Shown: one piece after another, positions 44,621 through 55,978 of the stretch
How the letters are laid out: every line of letters begins with the position of its first letter
Position numbering within the stretch: position 1 is the first letter of the stretch
Program-made: the position numbers and the translations under genes
The notes under the pieces: model-generated
Databases searched by the model: none
What the model saw: only the letters and a program-made list of their open reading frames with translations
Told to the model about the DNA's origin: nothing
Source of the DNA: Dipteris shenzhenensis
Taxonomy: Eukaryota; Polypodiophyta; Polypodiopsida; Gleicheniales
Length of the DNA: 64,000 nt
Reading direction: 5' to 3' (one strand)
Assembly (NCBI GenBank): GCA_047967505.1
Contig: CM106538.1

Positions 44621-46044
44621 ATGTGGCCAGGAAGCACTTCTAGCTCACCTGATCCCCAGGATTCTATTTGGAAGAACTTATATAACCTTTTAGGGCACCC
44701 TCATAGTCCTGCGGAGTTATATGGGTATATGATGGGTACTCTAAATACTCCCCAGGAGTCGACACTACAGACTCCAAACCACCCCACACCTGCTGAGATC
44801 ACCCCAGTGGAGTCAGCACAGCTGTCTTATGCCCCTTCTTATGCCCCTTCCCCCATGCCATCTTATGCCCCTTCTGCCATTCCGTCTTATGCCCCTTCCC
44901 CCATGCTGTCAGGAGGTCCTTCTGTCTCGCAGAGCCATCAATGTACTCCTGTGCAATCGAGACTCGGTTCTCTAGCTACGAGTGGTCAGCATAGTCCCAT
45001 GCAGTCTCCAGCTATGAGTGGCCAGCGTACGAGCTCGACATGACACAGTAGCAGGCATAGTAGCAGGGAGAACGGCATAGTGCTTTGGGAGGGGTGGCAG
45101 TGGGGACGATGATGATTCAGATGATTTAGATGTGCTTTCGGGTGATGGTACGATATTCTATGACATCACTTAGACAGGAGGCATCTTGATAGATGCACAG
45201 GGGAAGGACATCATGGCCTTCATGCGCTCTGTAATTGCTAACAATTACAGAGATTGCTTTATCCACTTCAAAGACCAGCCAAAGAGATTGGCTGATGAGA
45301 CCCTCGCTGGTGTTCGCTCTAGGTATCCTAACCCCCCCAATCGCCAGTTCATAGATAAATGTGCCAAGTCAAAGATTGTTATGATACTTGGCAATAAAAT
45401 ATCTTCGCTTAAGAGGTAGACACTAGCGGAGCTTGCCAGGCTTGAGGGAGGTCAACCACCAAGGGGCCCACCCCACACCACTCACAAGCATGAGTGGAAG
45501 AAAGCAATGAAGTCAGCGAGGGAGGACCCCAGTCTACAACACGTGGAGGCACGAAGGATCCAGATGGAGGAATATGGAAGGGCGCATTTTGGAGCAGGGG
45601 GTGTTGAATCATGGGAGGCCCAATTTGTAAGTATCGATCTCAAATTATATTGCTTATGTAGTTTATTAGGAGGTTGTTTCTTTGTACTAATCCCTCCGCA
45701 AAGTGTGTCGTCTTGCAGCTTGAGATCGTGGGTAGATACCCTACTCCTGTGGAGACAGCCTACCACTCCCACTATCATAGAGAAGATACATGGAGGCACT
45801 TCTATGATGACGGGTTGATTACTAAGGAGCAGTATACCCGAGCTACTGGAGCGGCCCCCGAGGTATTTGAAAGTAATTAAAGAATGCCAAAATTATAAGT
45901 AAAGATTTGATTTTTCATACATTGATATATGTTGTCCCTTGTTTACAGGCCTGTGCACAAGACGACGAGGAAGACGAGGAAGGAGGCGCAGAAGGGAGCG
46001 CAGAAGGGAGCGTAGAAGGGAGTGTGGAAGGTAGCGAGGATTAG
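44621..46044 (+). pseudogene. Second transposon gene of C (Transposase_24/TNPA-like), with stops
   Basis: ATG at 44621 opens MWPGSTSSSPDPQDS. A Pro-rich section has five or so SYAPSPMP repeats (44825-44905). A stop occurs at 45041, then frameshifts, another stop near 45172 and one at 45417. The core DIMAFMRSVIANNYRDCFI and SARYPNPPN-like text is recognisable. The exon ends WEAQF before gtaagt (45628). A short exon 45720-45862 follows, and an acidic last exon with repeated EGS units ends TAG at 46044. It has the same plan as the intact inner gene but little sequence identity. Confidence 0.65.
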
Positions 46045-46389
46045 TCGTAGAAGTAGCGCTAGCTACTCTTTTTTGTACTTAAAGCCATTGGCTTGGCTTC
46101 ATGCCTCTTGTATATACACTCCTCTTATTTTTTGTACTTGAAGCCACATGACGTGGCTTAGCTTCCTTATTTTTTGTACTTGAAGCCACATGACGTGGCT
46201 TAACTTTGTGCTATATGTACATACAAGCACTTTTTGAGCTTTCAATTTTATTGCGTTTTGAGTTGTAATGTTTTATTTGGAATTGTAATTAAAATGTGGT
46301 TGGCTGTAAGAATTGAATTACACAATGTGGATATGGGATTCTTGTAACTATATAGCATACACAACATACACAACATTCTGTAAATTTTA

Positions 46390-46666
46390 AAAAAAATATT
46401 ATAAAGCGCGTCTATCAGTGCGTCTATAAACGCGTCTATATACGCGTCTGTCTGTTCAACAAGTGTTTATTTTTGCGTCTATAAACGCATTTATAAGCGC
46501 ATCTATTTAGGCATCTACATGTGCATCTATAAGCGCGTGTGTCTGCTATATAGATGTGCTGGTAGATGTGGGTCTCCAGATGCAAAAATAGACACGCCCA
46601 TAAGTTTTTTATTTAGTTCAATAAATGCATCTGTGTGCGCGTCTATGGGTGCTTTGTCTTGTTGTG
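46390..46666. repeat. Right subterminal repeats of C
   Basis: gcgtctataaacgcgtctat and related motifs run up to the terminus gtcttgttgtg. The motif set equals that of E at 1251-1560. Confidence 0.75.
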
Positions 46667-46669
46667 TTT

Positions 46670-47033
46670 TATTGCCAAGTATTGTAATAATCTTTGACTT
46701 GGCCCATTTATTTGTGAACTAAACATTGGGGTGATTGGGATACCTAGAGCGAACAGCAGTGAGGGTCTCATCAGCCAACTTTTTTGGATGGTCTTTGTAA
46801 TGAATAAAGCAATCTCTATAATTGTTAGCAATTATAGAGCGCATGAAGGCCATGATGTCCTTCCCCCGTGCATCCATCAAGATGCCTCCTGTCTGAGTGA
46901 TGTCATAGAAGATTGTACCATCACCCTTTGGCATCATTTGCATCATCCCCATCCCCACCACTACCCCCCACAAAGCACTATGCCATGCATCCCCCACCGC
47001 TCTCCCTGCTACTATGCTTGCTATCGCAGTGAA
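46670..47033 (-). pseudogene. Second transposon gene remnant of D, part 2
   Basis: It directly continues the core interrupted at 40281 and contains GDGTIFYDITQTGGILMDA and NNYRDCFIHYKDHPKKLADE on minus. It is open from about 47090 to 46719, but the homology ends at 47033, where unrelated sequence begins. Confidence 0.7.
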
Positions 47034-47111
47034 ATGATTACAAGTTGCATCTGGGAGACCTTCCTTGAAACTGAGCATGCAGCCCCAATTCATTGAGCCT
47101 TCGTAAGGCTT

Positions 47112-47425
47112 TCAAGCATAGAACACCATCACATAACTGCACTTAACCCATAGGCTCAATCCAAAGGCATTCTCTTTTCTGAGTGCAATTCCATTGGCTG
47201 TCCAGAGTGCCTTCTTCAGTTTACAAACTTTACCTTCTGAACCGGGGATCACAAAACCTAGTGGTTGTTCCACGTATACCTCCTCCTTGAGATCTCCATT
47301 CAGAAAGGTAGATTTTACATCCATCTGAAACATGGGCCAACTTCCCTAGGCAGCTAAAGCCAAAACATTGTGAATTGTGGTTAGTTGAGCTGTGGGAGCA
47401 AAAGTATCCTGAAAAGCCATTAAGA
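47112..47425 (-). pseudogene. Ty1/copia reverse transcriptase fragment
   Basis: The minus frame reads FAPTAQLTTIHNVLALAA, a stop, then [20 protein letters not shown] and [10 protein letters not shown], the N-terminal fingers and palm of a copia reverse transcriptase. It ends before YGLKQAP and the YVDD site. No LTRs were found. Confidence 0.8.
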
Positions 47426-47590
47426 ACCTCTTTAAAGTTATGACACATCTTCAAAGGTATTGAAAACTACTTCAAAACTATTGGGCATCACTTCAAAGCT
47501 ATTGATGGTGGCCACTTTAAAGCTATAGTCACCGTTTTAAATCTATGGGATTGCTTTAAAGTTATAGCTCACCGCTTCAAAGCTTCTTCC
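47425..47590. repeat. Degenerate tandem repeats of about 21-25 bp (cttcaaagctattg)
   Basis: About seven units around cttcaaagctatNg occur in succession with variable spacers. No coding frame spans them. Confidence 0.6.
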
Positions 47591-47861
47591 ACACATGCAA
47601 ATGATTTTCTTGAAGCATTTAATGAACCATGTGTGGCATCCACAATCTGAGCTTCATGGCCATACATGTTAATGCAAGTGGTGTCACCAAGGAGGGGCAA
47701 GCACTTGCTCATCATTGCAGCAACTATACAAGAAGGTGACAAAAATATGGGAGTCTATACGTGCAAAGGTGGATGGATGTATATTTTACAAGTTTGCGTG
47801 CATGTTTTGAACCTGTCCAAAATACGGTGTGTCGAGCTCCTCCACCACCTCCCCACCCAGG

Positions 47862-48425
47862 TACTCCCTCCCTCCCTCCCTTCCCCTCTCCTCCCTCCCC
47901 TCCCTCCCCCTCTCCTCCTGCTTTCCATCCCCTCTCCTCCCTCCCTTCCCTTTCCCTCTCCTCCCGCTTCCCATCCCCTCTCCTCCCACTTCCTTTCTCC
48001 TCTCCCTTCCCCTCTCCTCCTGCTTTCCCCTCCCCTCCCTTCCCTTCTCCTCCCTTCCTCCCTCCCCTCCCTTCCCCTCCCCTCCCCCCTCCCTTCCCCT
48101 TGCCTCGCTTCCCCCCTCCACTCCCTTCCCCTCTCCTCCCTTCCTCCCTCCCCTCCCTTCCCCTCTCCTCCCGCTTCCCCCCTGTGATGATGAATCCTCT
48201 CCCTCCCTCCCCTTCCCCTTCGATACGACTTTCTTTTTGGGGGGGAGCAGGGAGGCGGTGAGGCGGGGAGTAGGTAGGCGGAGGAGAGGTAGAGGGGAAG
48301 GCGGGAGGTGGGGAGGCGGAGGAGGTGGAGGCGAGGAAGGAGGTGGAGGAGAGGGGGGAGGCGGGAGGCGAGAGGCAAAGGAGAGGAGGCAAGGAGGCGG
48401 AGGAGAGGAGGGATGCAAAGGAGAG
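47862..48425. repeat. C-rich pyrimidine tract facing a G-rich purine tract
   Basis: 47862-48180 is almost pure ctcccctccc-type sequence. 48238-48425 is almost pure ggaggcgggagg-type sequence on the same strand, separated by about 55 bp containing tgatgatgaatcctctccc. The two blocks are loosely complementary, so a large imperfect hairpin, triplex or G-quadruplexes are possible. Long frames here are composition artefacts. Confidence 0.8.
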
Positions 48426-48479
48426 CCATGACAAATTTTTGGTAGCAAGGCCTGATGGATCTTGTGGGTTGTGACCACA

Positions 48480-49900
48480 AAAAACATAAAGAATTTGAAT
48501 TGGGAACAGCTTCATAGTTCCACTTAATTTCCATGTTCACATCTCCTACCTTTATCTCCCAAAATACACGAGCACGCTCCCTTTGTTTGGATGCGTAAGA
48601 GGCTACAGCTCCCTCAGTTAAGTTGGCCTGCAGAAAGCAACATTGCTTGCACACCTTACAATAGCACCGTCTTTCTTTAGATGTTCATGCGTTAAAGTTC
48701 TTTTAATAATAGCCCTTGCTCCATCGTGCTCTCCTTTGCCATTCCCACTTGCAAAGATGTTCCAAGTCATTTCCATGCCTGTCATTTCGCCATACCTAGC
48801 TACAAAATAGAAGGGCCTGCAAGCCTTGAATTGGGAAGCAGACCCATTAGAACAAACCCAATGCTGTTTCAATGCAACTCCTTGTTCTTCAACCACATCT
48901 CATGTAACACAAAACAATGTTGTACAAATAATGTGTCATGCTGCCTATCACCTGAAATGAAGAAGTGCACTTTTAATAATTTTTCCTGCCTTACAGTAGT
49001 AAGTTATTTGAACAAAAATTCAGACTTGTACTGAATGCCAGTGCATTGACTGAATCTCATTCTATTCTTTGAAAGCATAATTTTCTGTACGAAGTCTACA
49101 ACTGAGACAACCACATCATTAGGGAATTTGAGAATATATTCCTTGAATTGAAGCACTTAACATTGAGCTATGTAGTTGTGTTTGATAAAGTGCTTCATTT
49201 TACTTTTCAAGAAGTGCAAAAACTCCCAACATTGCACGTCTTTGTTCACAAGATCTTTCCTCTTCTTCTTGTTTCCATGCTTGGCTACAATACCCACATA
49301 CTCAAATACTTTCATAGTGATATTTTTCCCTTGCTTCATTGTATCTAAGGGACAAGATGCCAACTTCTTCATGCCACAATCCTTGCATTCATCCATTAAG
49401 CACTTCCTACAATGGAAGGTTGCATCAGTCTGTGTTGGACAAATCAATGACTCCCATAAATGAGTGATGCCTTTGTAAGTGTGCAGAGTAGATGAACATA
49501 TGTTGCTTGTGTCATCACTAGTACAGACAATGCATTTGCATTGACATTTCAAATGAATGCCAAACTTTTTATTGCGCGTCGCATTCACCGCATCTTTCAA
49601 AAAGGACATCTGCACATGGTATACACAGCAACAATAGGTGTTGCAGTCCTTTAACTTGCACACAAATAGAGACTTCAAATATTTAAATGATTGCAATTGA
49701 ATCCTGAACTCTAGGTTTTTTTTGTTTAAATCGATGAAAGAGCTCAACCTTCCATCAAAAGAAAGTTGCGTGTTAGCAATCGTAGGTGTTGATGACCAAT
49801 CGTAAGTGCTGACAGGTAGTGGAGGTGCTAACAGGCAATGCAGGTTGTAACAAGTAGTGTAGGTGCTAATTAAAATAGGTAGTAGGTGCGACAACAAGCA
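48480..49900 (-). pseudogene. Decayed member of an uncharacterised repeat-associated protein family (SDGCxxQFK type)
   Basis: The minus frame 49897-49157 encodes KCLMDECKDCGMKKLASCPL and KHGNKKKRKDLVNKDVQCWE. After broken frames, 48896-48630 encodes WVCSNGSASQFKACRPFYFV and SGNGKGEHDGARAIIKR, and 48654-48430 a further piece. From memory, this order with an SDGCAAQFK-like motif and GKGxxDG belongs to a large uncharacterised family seen in plants and animals, probably mobile-element derived. I do not know its function. Several frameshifts and stops make it a pseudogene. Confidence 0.5.
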
Positions 49901-50335
49901 TTGTAGATGCTAATAGGAATTCCAGGTGCTAAGAGGCATAGCAAGTGCTAATTAGCATAATTATTAGGTGGAATAATATGCATTGCATGTGCTAACTAAC
50001 ATCTGGTAGTGGTATATGAAAGTGTTAATATTCATTGCAAACTAGAAGCATCTATTGCCAGCACATGCTATTGAGCACATGCAATTATTATTAGCACATG
50101 CATGTTGTTTCATGCTATCAAGCACATGCAATTGTTATTATCACATGCATGTTATTGCGTGTGCTAACAAGTACATGCAATTACAAGCATTGCATGTGCT
50201 AACTAGGATCTGGCAGTGGTAGATGAAAGTGCTAATAATCATTGCACTTGTGCTAACAAGGATGTAAGGTGCTAATAAGCATTGCAGGTGCTAGCAACCA
50301 CAAGTGGTGCTAATAGGAAGTATAGGTGCTATAAG
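49805..50335. repeat. Degenerate minisatellite (aggtgctaataagcattgc units)
   Basis: About twenty diverged units of 20-30 bp around gtgctaaYaNgcattgcaNg. A longer block, gcattgcatgtgctaactaN plus gatctggNagtggta, is duplicated at about 49980 and 50192. Confidence 0.65.
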
Positions 50336-50339
50336 CAGC

Positions 50340-51002
50340 ATATGGAAGTATCAATCACACCAACATAGGTGACACCTAACTGATGAGTCACCTGACACAC
50401 CTACCATGGTGCTCTCACTAGCACTCACACCATGTCCTACACAAGCACTGTCACAAGTCTAGCACACACATACCACATGACCATGTCCATAAGTGTGTCC
50501 CGTAAACATTAATTTATCCAACACTTTTTGCATTAGCTTACAGAGATTTCGGATGCAAACATCAAGGTTGCAGAATATAAGAGAGCCCAAGATATTTATG
50601 GAAAAGCTGGATTCAAGTTATGATCAGGTGACTACATATCGTGAGCATACTTACCAAAGCTTCAAGAAAGCTTGATTGCAAGGAGATACTGACATGTGGT
50701 CTGAAAATGATTCATGTCGTTGGAGAGAGAGCGAGTCCACATGAGAGAATACTCCGACTCAACAAGGATTCTTGGTAATGGAGTAGGCATGAGGAAGCTT
50801 GTGGCTATTTGTGAGTTTATATGAGAGAGAGGCAGTCCAGGCACACTGCAATGTCACCTGCAATAGCAGTAGAGTGAGTGAGAGGGAGGACAATAGTTTC
50901 TAGAAATGGAACAAGCAAGAGGAAGATTGCACCTCTATTAGAGAGAGAGCTAGTGATGGAGTAGGCAGGATGAAGACTGCACGTCTGTACATGAGAGAGT
51001 GA

Positions 51003-51063
<61 letters not shown>

Positions 51064-51210
51064 CATGTAACTGAAATTCTAATTCAAAAGATAGATACAC
51101 TCCATGTATGGGCTAAGTGTAATTGCCAGTTAACATTATGCTCACTTACAAACAAAGCCAAAACATGCTATTCAATTGTGCTTCTTAGCATTGTACATGG
51201 ACATGCTTTT
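50340..51210. repeat. Unrecognised spacer with a GA microsatellite
   Basis: 51009-51058 is an uninterrupted (ga)n run. The rest contains no protein I can identify. Related but diverged text around gagagag...gagtccacatgag and ggagtaggcaNgaNgaag occurs three times between 50720 and 50990. Confidence 0.5.
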
Positions 51211-51319
51211 TTGAGCGGGTTAACGTGCTTCCACCCAGGGGAGTAGGCTAGTGGGTTTGTGATCTGAAAGGGACTCCTAACTGCATGGGAGAAGGTTGGT
51301 GGCTCTTCCTTCTACCAGG

Positions 51320-51529
51320 CTATCTTGACTCCATAAGGGTAATCTCAGGTGGTGTAGATGTGGGGTGGTTTGGAGTCTGTACTCTTGCCTCATGTGAGGT
51401 GTTTTGAGTGCTTGTCATGTATGTATATAACTCCCATGGAGTGGGACGGTGCCCCAAAATGTTATATAATTGCTGCAAGAAGGCATCTCGAGGATCAAGC
51501 AACCCTTCTAAAGAGCTTCTTGGCCACAT
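51320..51529 (-). pseudogene. N-terminal fragment of a CACTA second gene
   Basis: It encodes MWPRSSLEGLLDPRDAF, NILGHRPTPWELYTYM and VQTPNHPTSTPPEITLMES, aligned with the start of the C gene at 44621. It is followed 5' (51541-51725) by a gaagaga purine tract, like the leader of E. It stops at 51320. It could be the displaced 5' part of element D. Confidence 0.65.
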
Positions 51530-51779
51530 GATGAACTGCACCGAAGAAGAGAAGAAGAGAAGAAGAGAAGAGTAGAGAAGAAAACAGAAGAAAGAAAGAA
51601 GATAAGAAGATAAGAAGAGCAGAGAAGAAAAGAGAAAAAAGAGAAGAGAAGAGAATAAGAGTAATAAGAGAAAGAAGAAGAATAGGATAGAATAGAAGAG
51701 CAAAAAACAAAGAAGAAAACAAAGGAAGAGAAGAGGAGATTATCCATATATGGGATCCAAATGGCTCATGTTATCCTTG

Positions 51780-52250
51780 ACAATTTGGATGATCCGAGTG
51801 AATACCTCGGTTCTAAGCCATTTGAGGCTCAAAACCTATAGGACTACCTCGATCTTGAGTCCATCAACGAGTAGAGCCGCATACTCTTCGACATCCTAAT
51901 TGCCTTACTCCAAGATCCACAATCCCTGAAGAGTTTGTGGAATCATATTCTTGTTGTGAAATCACCTCAGGAATGTGACTTTGATAGCATCGTAGGTGGT
52001 GTTCAATGATATGTAAGGTATTCTGCCAACCACCTTGATGCCTTCCCCTCCAAAGTAGACTCAAACGCCGCTTCCTTCTGCACCGCATCTACAACACCTA
52101 ATATGGTGAATGTGTATATCTTGTCGAGCTACCAGACATGTGCATCCAGATCATCTCTAGCTTTCCCCAAAATTTTAGTGTACTTGATATTAGTACAGTT
52201 GCCATGGGTACCGCAATGACCGGAACAACATGAACAACTGAAACAACTGG
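51780..52250 (-). pseudogene. Retrotransposon gag-like remnant
   Basis: On minus, KYTKILGKARDDLDAHVW, a stop, then DAVQKEAAFESTLEGKASRW and further on DVEEYAALLVDGLKIEVVL. The order and the xLEGKAxxW motif fit the gag (PF03732-type) of Ty3-like elements. Several stops. No LTR or pol was found nearby. Confidence 0.4.
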
Positions 52251-52259
52251 AACAACTGG

Positions 52260-53440
52260 CACAACCAAAACAACGGGAACCTATCCACCTTTTGCAATCG
52301 AGGACTGTTGAGTTGTGAGCAAACCTTGCACCACCGACATTGCTTGCCTCACAGTCGGTGAGGATGGTGCACTCAACACTCTCTGGTCTTCGAGAATAGA
52401 ACGTAAAGCAAGCACCAAATGCAAACATCGCCTTACGCTTGGTAGAGTAACCTCACCTCTTCTTGTGGGATTCTCTAGCTCCCCTTGGGTATCATCATGC
52501 TCCAGAGTGCCTCCATCTTTGTTCTCCCGGTTCTATTGAACCTCTCCTTGCTCTAGAGAATCCCTACTAGCAAAAATGGGCCACCTAGGCTGTCAGTGCA
52601 TCCTTATTGTTGGAACTAGGGGATCTAGAGGTCTTGCAACCATGTTTGCATGCATGTTGTTGGTTAGTTCTACTATTCCGCTGGACATACATTGAACTTT
52701 GGCCTGCAAGTGCCAAATCTACCACACTAGTGCATCGATGAGGCGCAAATCACAAAATCGGGTGTCTTGCAGTTTTGTCTTCATAGAAAACAACTCCATT
52801 ACCACCTCACAAATCTATTGTTGCTTGCTCACAATGCTCACTTGAAGTTTGGCTATAAAAACCATAGGTCACGATTGAATCAGATGTCACCCCACTCAAC
52901 AATGCGGGCACGAGCAGTTCTACATGGAGATATGCACCCACTCAACATAAGTAGAAAGGTGAAATTGTGGTCTGTTAATGTGTAACACCATAAGTGGAGG
53001 GCGCTATGGGATACACTGAACACATACTCATGCAGATAGGAATATGCAGAGACTCAGAATGTGGAAAGACTTACAACTTTGCGAATTTACAAGTGCATGA
53101 ATAGACACCATAGAATAATGTCCCAAGAGATACCGGTCACATGAATATACGTGCAGTTGCAAATGCCATCCATTTGCAGTTGCAGATACTTGCACCTCTA
53201 GGGATCCACGCTAACTCTGTAGTAACCCTGCGCACTGTTAATTCCTTAACAACTCGAATGAAGCCAAGGAAGGTGGCTACAAGTTATTGTGTCAAGAGGG
53301 AAGAGCCTCTGAGAAAGAAGCTATTTGGGTCGTCGAACATGTACTGGGCCCATGCTTCTGGTGGATTGACGTTCAAATACACTAGGGCTAACAAAGTTCT
53401 CTACACCTTCTATATGGGTAGTGTAGTAATAGAATTAGTT
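52260..53440. other. No recognisable feature
   Basis: Possible further decayed gag text on minus up to about 52700, otherwise nothing I can name. The plus frame at 53141-53515 has no family resemblance. Confidence 0.3.
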
Positions 53441-53447
53441 GGGCTTA

Positions 53448-53894
53448 GGCTGTTTACACACCAAAGGGCGCCCAGGGTTGGGTGGCCGTTTGAACCAATA
53501 GAAATCCATAATTGAAGGTTTGGGTGGGCACCTCTTTACACATACAGTGCCTAAGCTTAGACCTTTTGATCCAACATGGAGTCCATGTCATGCCCTAAGA
53601 AAGGCCTTCCTTGGGTAGCCAAGCTTCGCTGCCCACACCGATGGGCAGGCTGGATTCATCCAATCACCATCACAATTTGGGTCCCCCGGCTCCACGCCTA
53701 TCTAGTCCCTCATTTTAACAAAAGGGCTTTGTACTTGGGCAGTGTGTAAAAGGGGTGCCCATCGGTGGGCATCCATTTTTTTATGATTTCACAATGGGCA
53801 GCCGGTGTGTAAGGAGAGGTGCCCATTCCAACCCGCCCATGAATGTTTTTGGGTGCCCACACTTTAGGCACCCCTTAGCGATTTGTAAACAACC
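53448..53894. mobile_element. Harbinger/Tourist-like MITE (447 bp)
   Basis: Starts GGCTGTTTACACACC and ends with the inverted form GGTTGTTTACAAATC. It is flanked by TTA on both sides (53445-53447, 53895-53897), the target duplication typical of PIF/Harbinger. The interior has several inverted gggtgccca/tgggcaccc motifs. The terminal repeats match at about 9 of 11 positions, so it is an old copy. Confidence 0.6.
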
Positions 53895-53897
53895 TTA

Positions 53898-55600
53898 GTT
53901 AGCTAGTCATAATTATGACTCCCAATATCTTATTGGAACATATAAGTGGCTACTGTGCTCCAATTTCTACTGGAGTGGTCTCAAACAAACTGGGGCATCA
54001 CATTGACATACCATTAGAACTTCTACCAATCTTTGGAGTTCCTCTCACACTATAATAGAGAAACAAGCATCAAGCCTTAAATCTTTGATGATTCCTGCCA
54101 GTGTAGCAGGAGTGCCCAAGAGCTGGTACCATAGAAAGTCTAGGGATTAGTAACCTAGAATGTACATTACTAGTGAGCTTATCTAATTCAAATGATATAG
54201 AGCACGTGTAAATGCATCCTATTATAATCGTGGAGACCAAAAATTGTGGGCGACTTCAAAATAGTCTTATTCCTGAGTATCATGAAGAGTAAATGTATAT
54301 ACATGTCTAGGTCGAGAAATTTTGGCAGCGTCCTTCCTTGGCTATTAACAGCAAAAGTATGCTCTGTGTGCCATGAGAGCTTCCTTTGTTGCATAAGGAA
54401 GAAATGTTGAATAGCCTTCAAACAAAAACAATGAGAAAGGAAACTATGATCAATTTCTACGCTAATGTTTGAGGCCAAGGCCTTAATGCTACTAGGGAGG
54501 TCTTACACCAAGTCATACCCTCCCATTGTTCAAAAGTGGGAGCTAATATTCATCGATCTTGGTTGTTCAATGCAAGAACTCATGGAGAAGTATGAACTCC
54601 ATGCTTTCCATTCATGAGGAGGAGATTGTGCATAAACTATGCACTGAGTCAAGGAAATAGCATCTCATTCCCTAAGGTGACATAAGAGAGGTGTAGGCAA
54701 ACGAGCGAAGTGAAATTGCCATATTGAACAAACAACTCACAATAACCTTCTCCAAAACATAATAAGCCCAATAGTCTGGCAGTCCAACCTATGATGGCTC
54801 CACAACTATCAGCGACCCTTTGTTTTGCAAACTTTGTAAAATTGTGAGTGCCTCCAATAACACTAACAGTCCCTCGAGTAGTGTGCTCCCATCCTCCAAA
54901 CTACCCTTGTCCTATAAGTATGCCCTTGAATCCCGAGTCAAGAAGCTCTACACACCTCCAACCATGTGTACTTTATCTATGTTCTCCCCTCTTTTCGAGA
55001 TAGTAAAGGAAGCACAGATTAATGGCTCGAAGGCACGAAATTCCAATCACGTTAACTTTTACAAATCTTCCACCAAAGGTTCTAAAAGGATATCCCATGG
55101 GGCAACAATGTATTCAAGCCTCTTGATGATGTATCCTCATCAATCATGCTTTAGATTACAAGACAGGCTTCAATAAATCATGGTCAATGCCTATATCATG
55201 TCCCATCAAAATCCCACCATCCAACATGGGTCTATCATACCTATACATGGGTAAGTGCACGTCAATAATTTAACTAAATTGTTGCATTCAACTATTCACT
55301 AAGGTGGAGCATTAACCATCTCCAAGTAGCTATCAATCATAAGGCTTCAATTTGTAATTGATATATACACGAAGTAACTATCAAAACTAGGTGTCTTCAA
55401 TGCATGGTGTAATTATGCCAATGCAAAGTGGTCCCACGTATAAATCATTCGGGTCTACTATTAAAGAGTGCCAAGTATAGAATCTTTCCAATCTTACCAT
55501 TGCCCAAAGACAAGGGGAACTTGCCAAAATAATTGTTGCAAGGGTCATCAAAGTGCTATAAACCCAAGAAACATAAGCATCCCCAAGGGGATGTGTGTGT
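53898..55600. other. No recognisable feature
   Basis: Neither strand gives a protein I recognise. Short frames at 54188-54478 and 54820-55176 lack motifs. Possible ancient repeat remnants. Confidence 0.3.
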
Positions 55601-55854
55601 GTGTTGTTGAGAAACCATGCTCAACATCATGACATTTTAATAATATGTGCATAGCACTAACCCAATAGAGTGCTATAAAGGAAAGGGTTAGATTCCCTAA
55701 CCCTAACCCTAAAAGGGTTTGTATATATTCTACATTTTCAACTAAATCTAGTGTACAGTTAGTCATTTGGGGTGTGCTCTCTAGATGTGCCCTGTGTGAA
55801 AAAGATTAGTTTCATTGTGTTCTAAGAGAAGAGAGAGAGACAGAGAGATAGAGT

Positions 55855-55897
<43 letters not shown>

Positions 55898-55978
55898 GTT
55901 GTTAGAGAAAGCGAGACTTTTAGGTCTTAATAGCACAAGGCAGCCAAATTCCAAGGACACGGGAATGCATCCACCAAC

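Larger units (their letters stand above)
40282..46666. mobile_element. Element C: CACAA-type CACTA element, complete ends, internally deleted (6385 bp)
   Basis: Left terminus CACAACAACACAAAGCAAC; right terminus, inverted, CACAACAAGACAAAGCACC. It is flanked by TTT at 40279-40281 and 46667-46669. E at 2841-2860 (gaagatcttttattgccaag) is the unoccupied equivalent, with exactly three fewer T. It contains a divergent TNP2 remnant (minus) and second gene (plus). The TNP2 core is deleted and the second gene has stops, so it is non-autonomous. Confidence 0.88.
38956..47033. mobile_element. Element D: CACAA-type CACTA remnant interrupted by element C
   Basis: Left terminus CACAACAAGACAACGCACTC at 38956, then subterminal gtctatagacgc-like motifs to about 39180. 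After these come the minus-strand second-gene remnant, in order last exon (about 39620-39725), short exon (39804-39950) and core (40040-40281). The core continues at 46670-47033 beyond element C. Homology to E stops at 47033 without a right terminus. A further N-terminal piece of the same gene type at 51320-51529 could be its continuation after a later insertion, but no duplication proves this. Confidence 0.7.

Noticed and set aside
47666-48654. Frames of 166-299 codons on both strands over the C-rich/G-rich tracts
   Set aside because: Composition artefacts without start context or domains; only the end piece near 48430-48654 belongs to the decayed SDG-type protein.
51009-51058. Coding frame LSLSLSLS across the GA run
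   Set aside because: Microsatellite translation only.
55695-55720. Telomere-like ccctaaccctaaccctaa as an interstitial telomere
   Set aside because: It is inside both LTRs of the copia element (also near 60258), so it is an LTR component.
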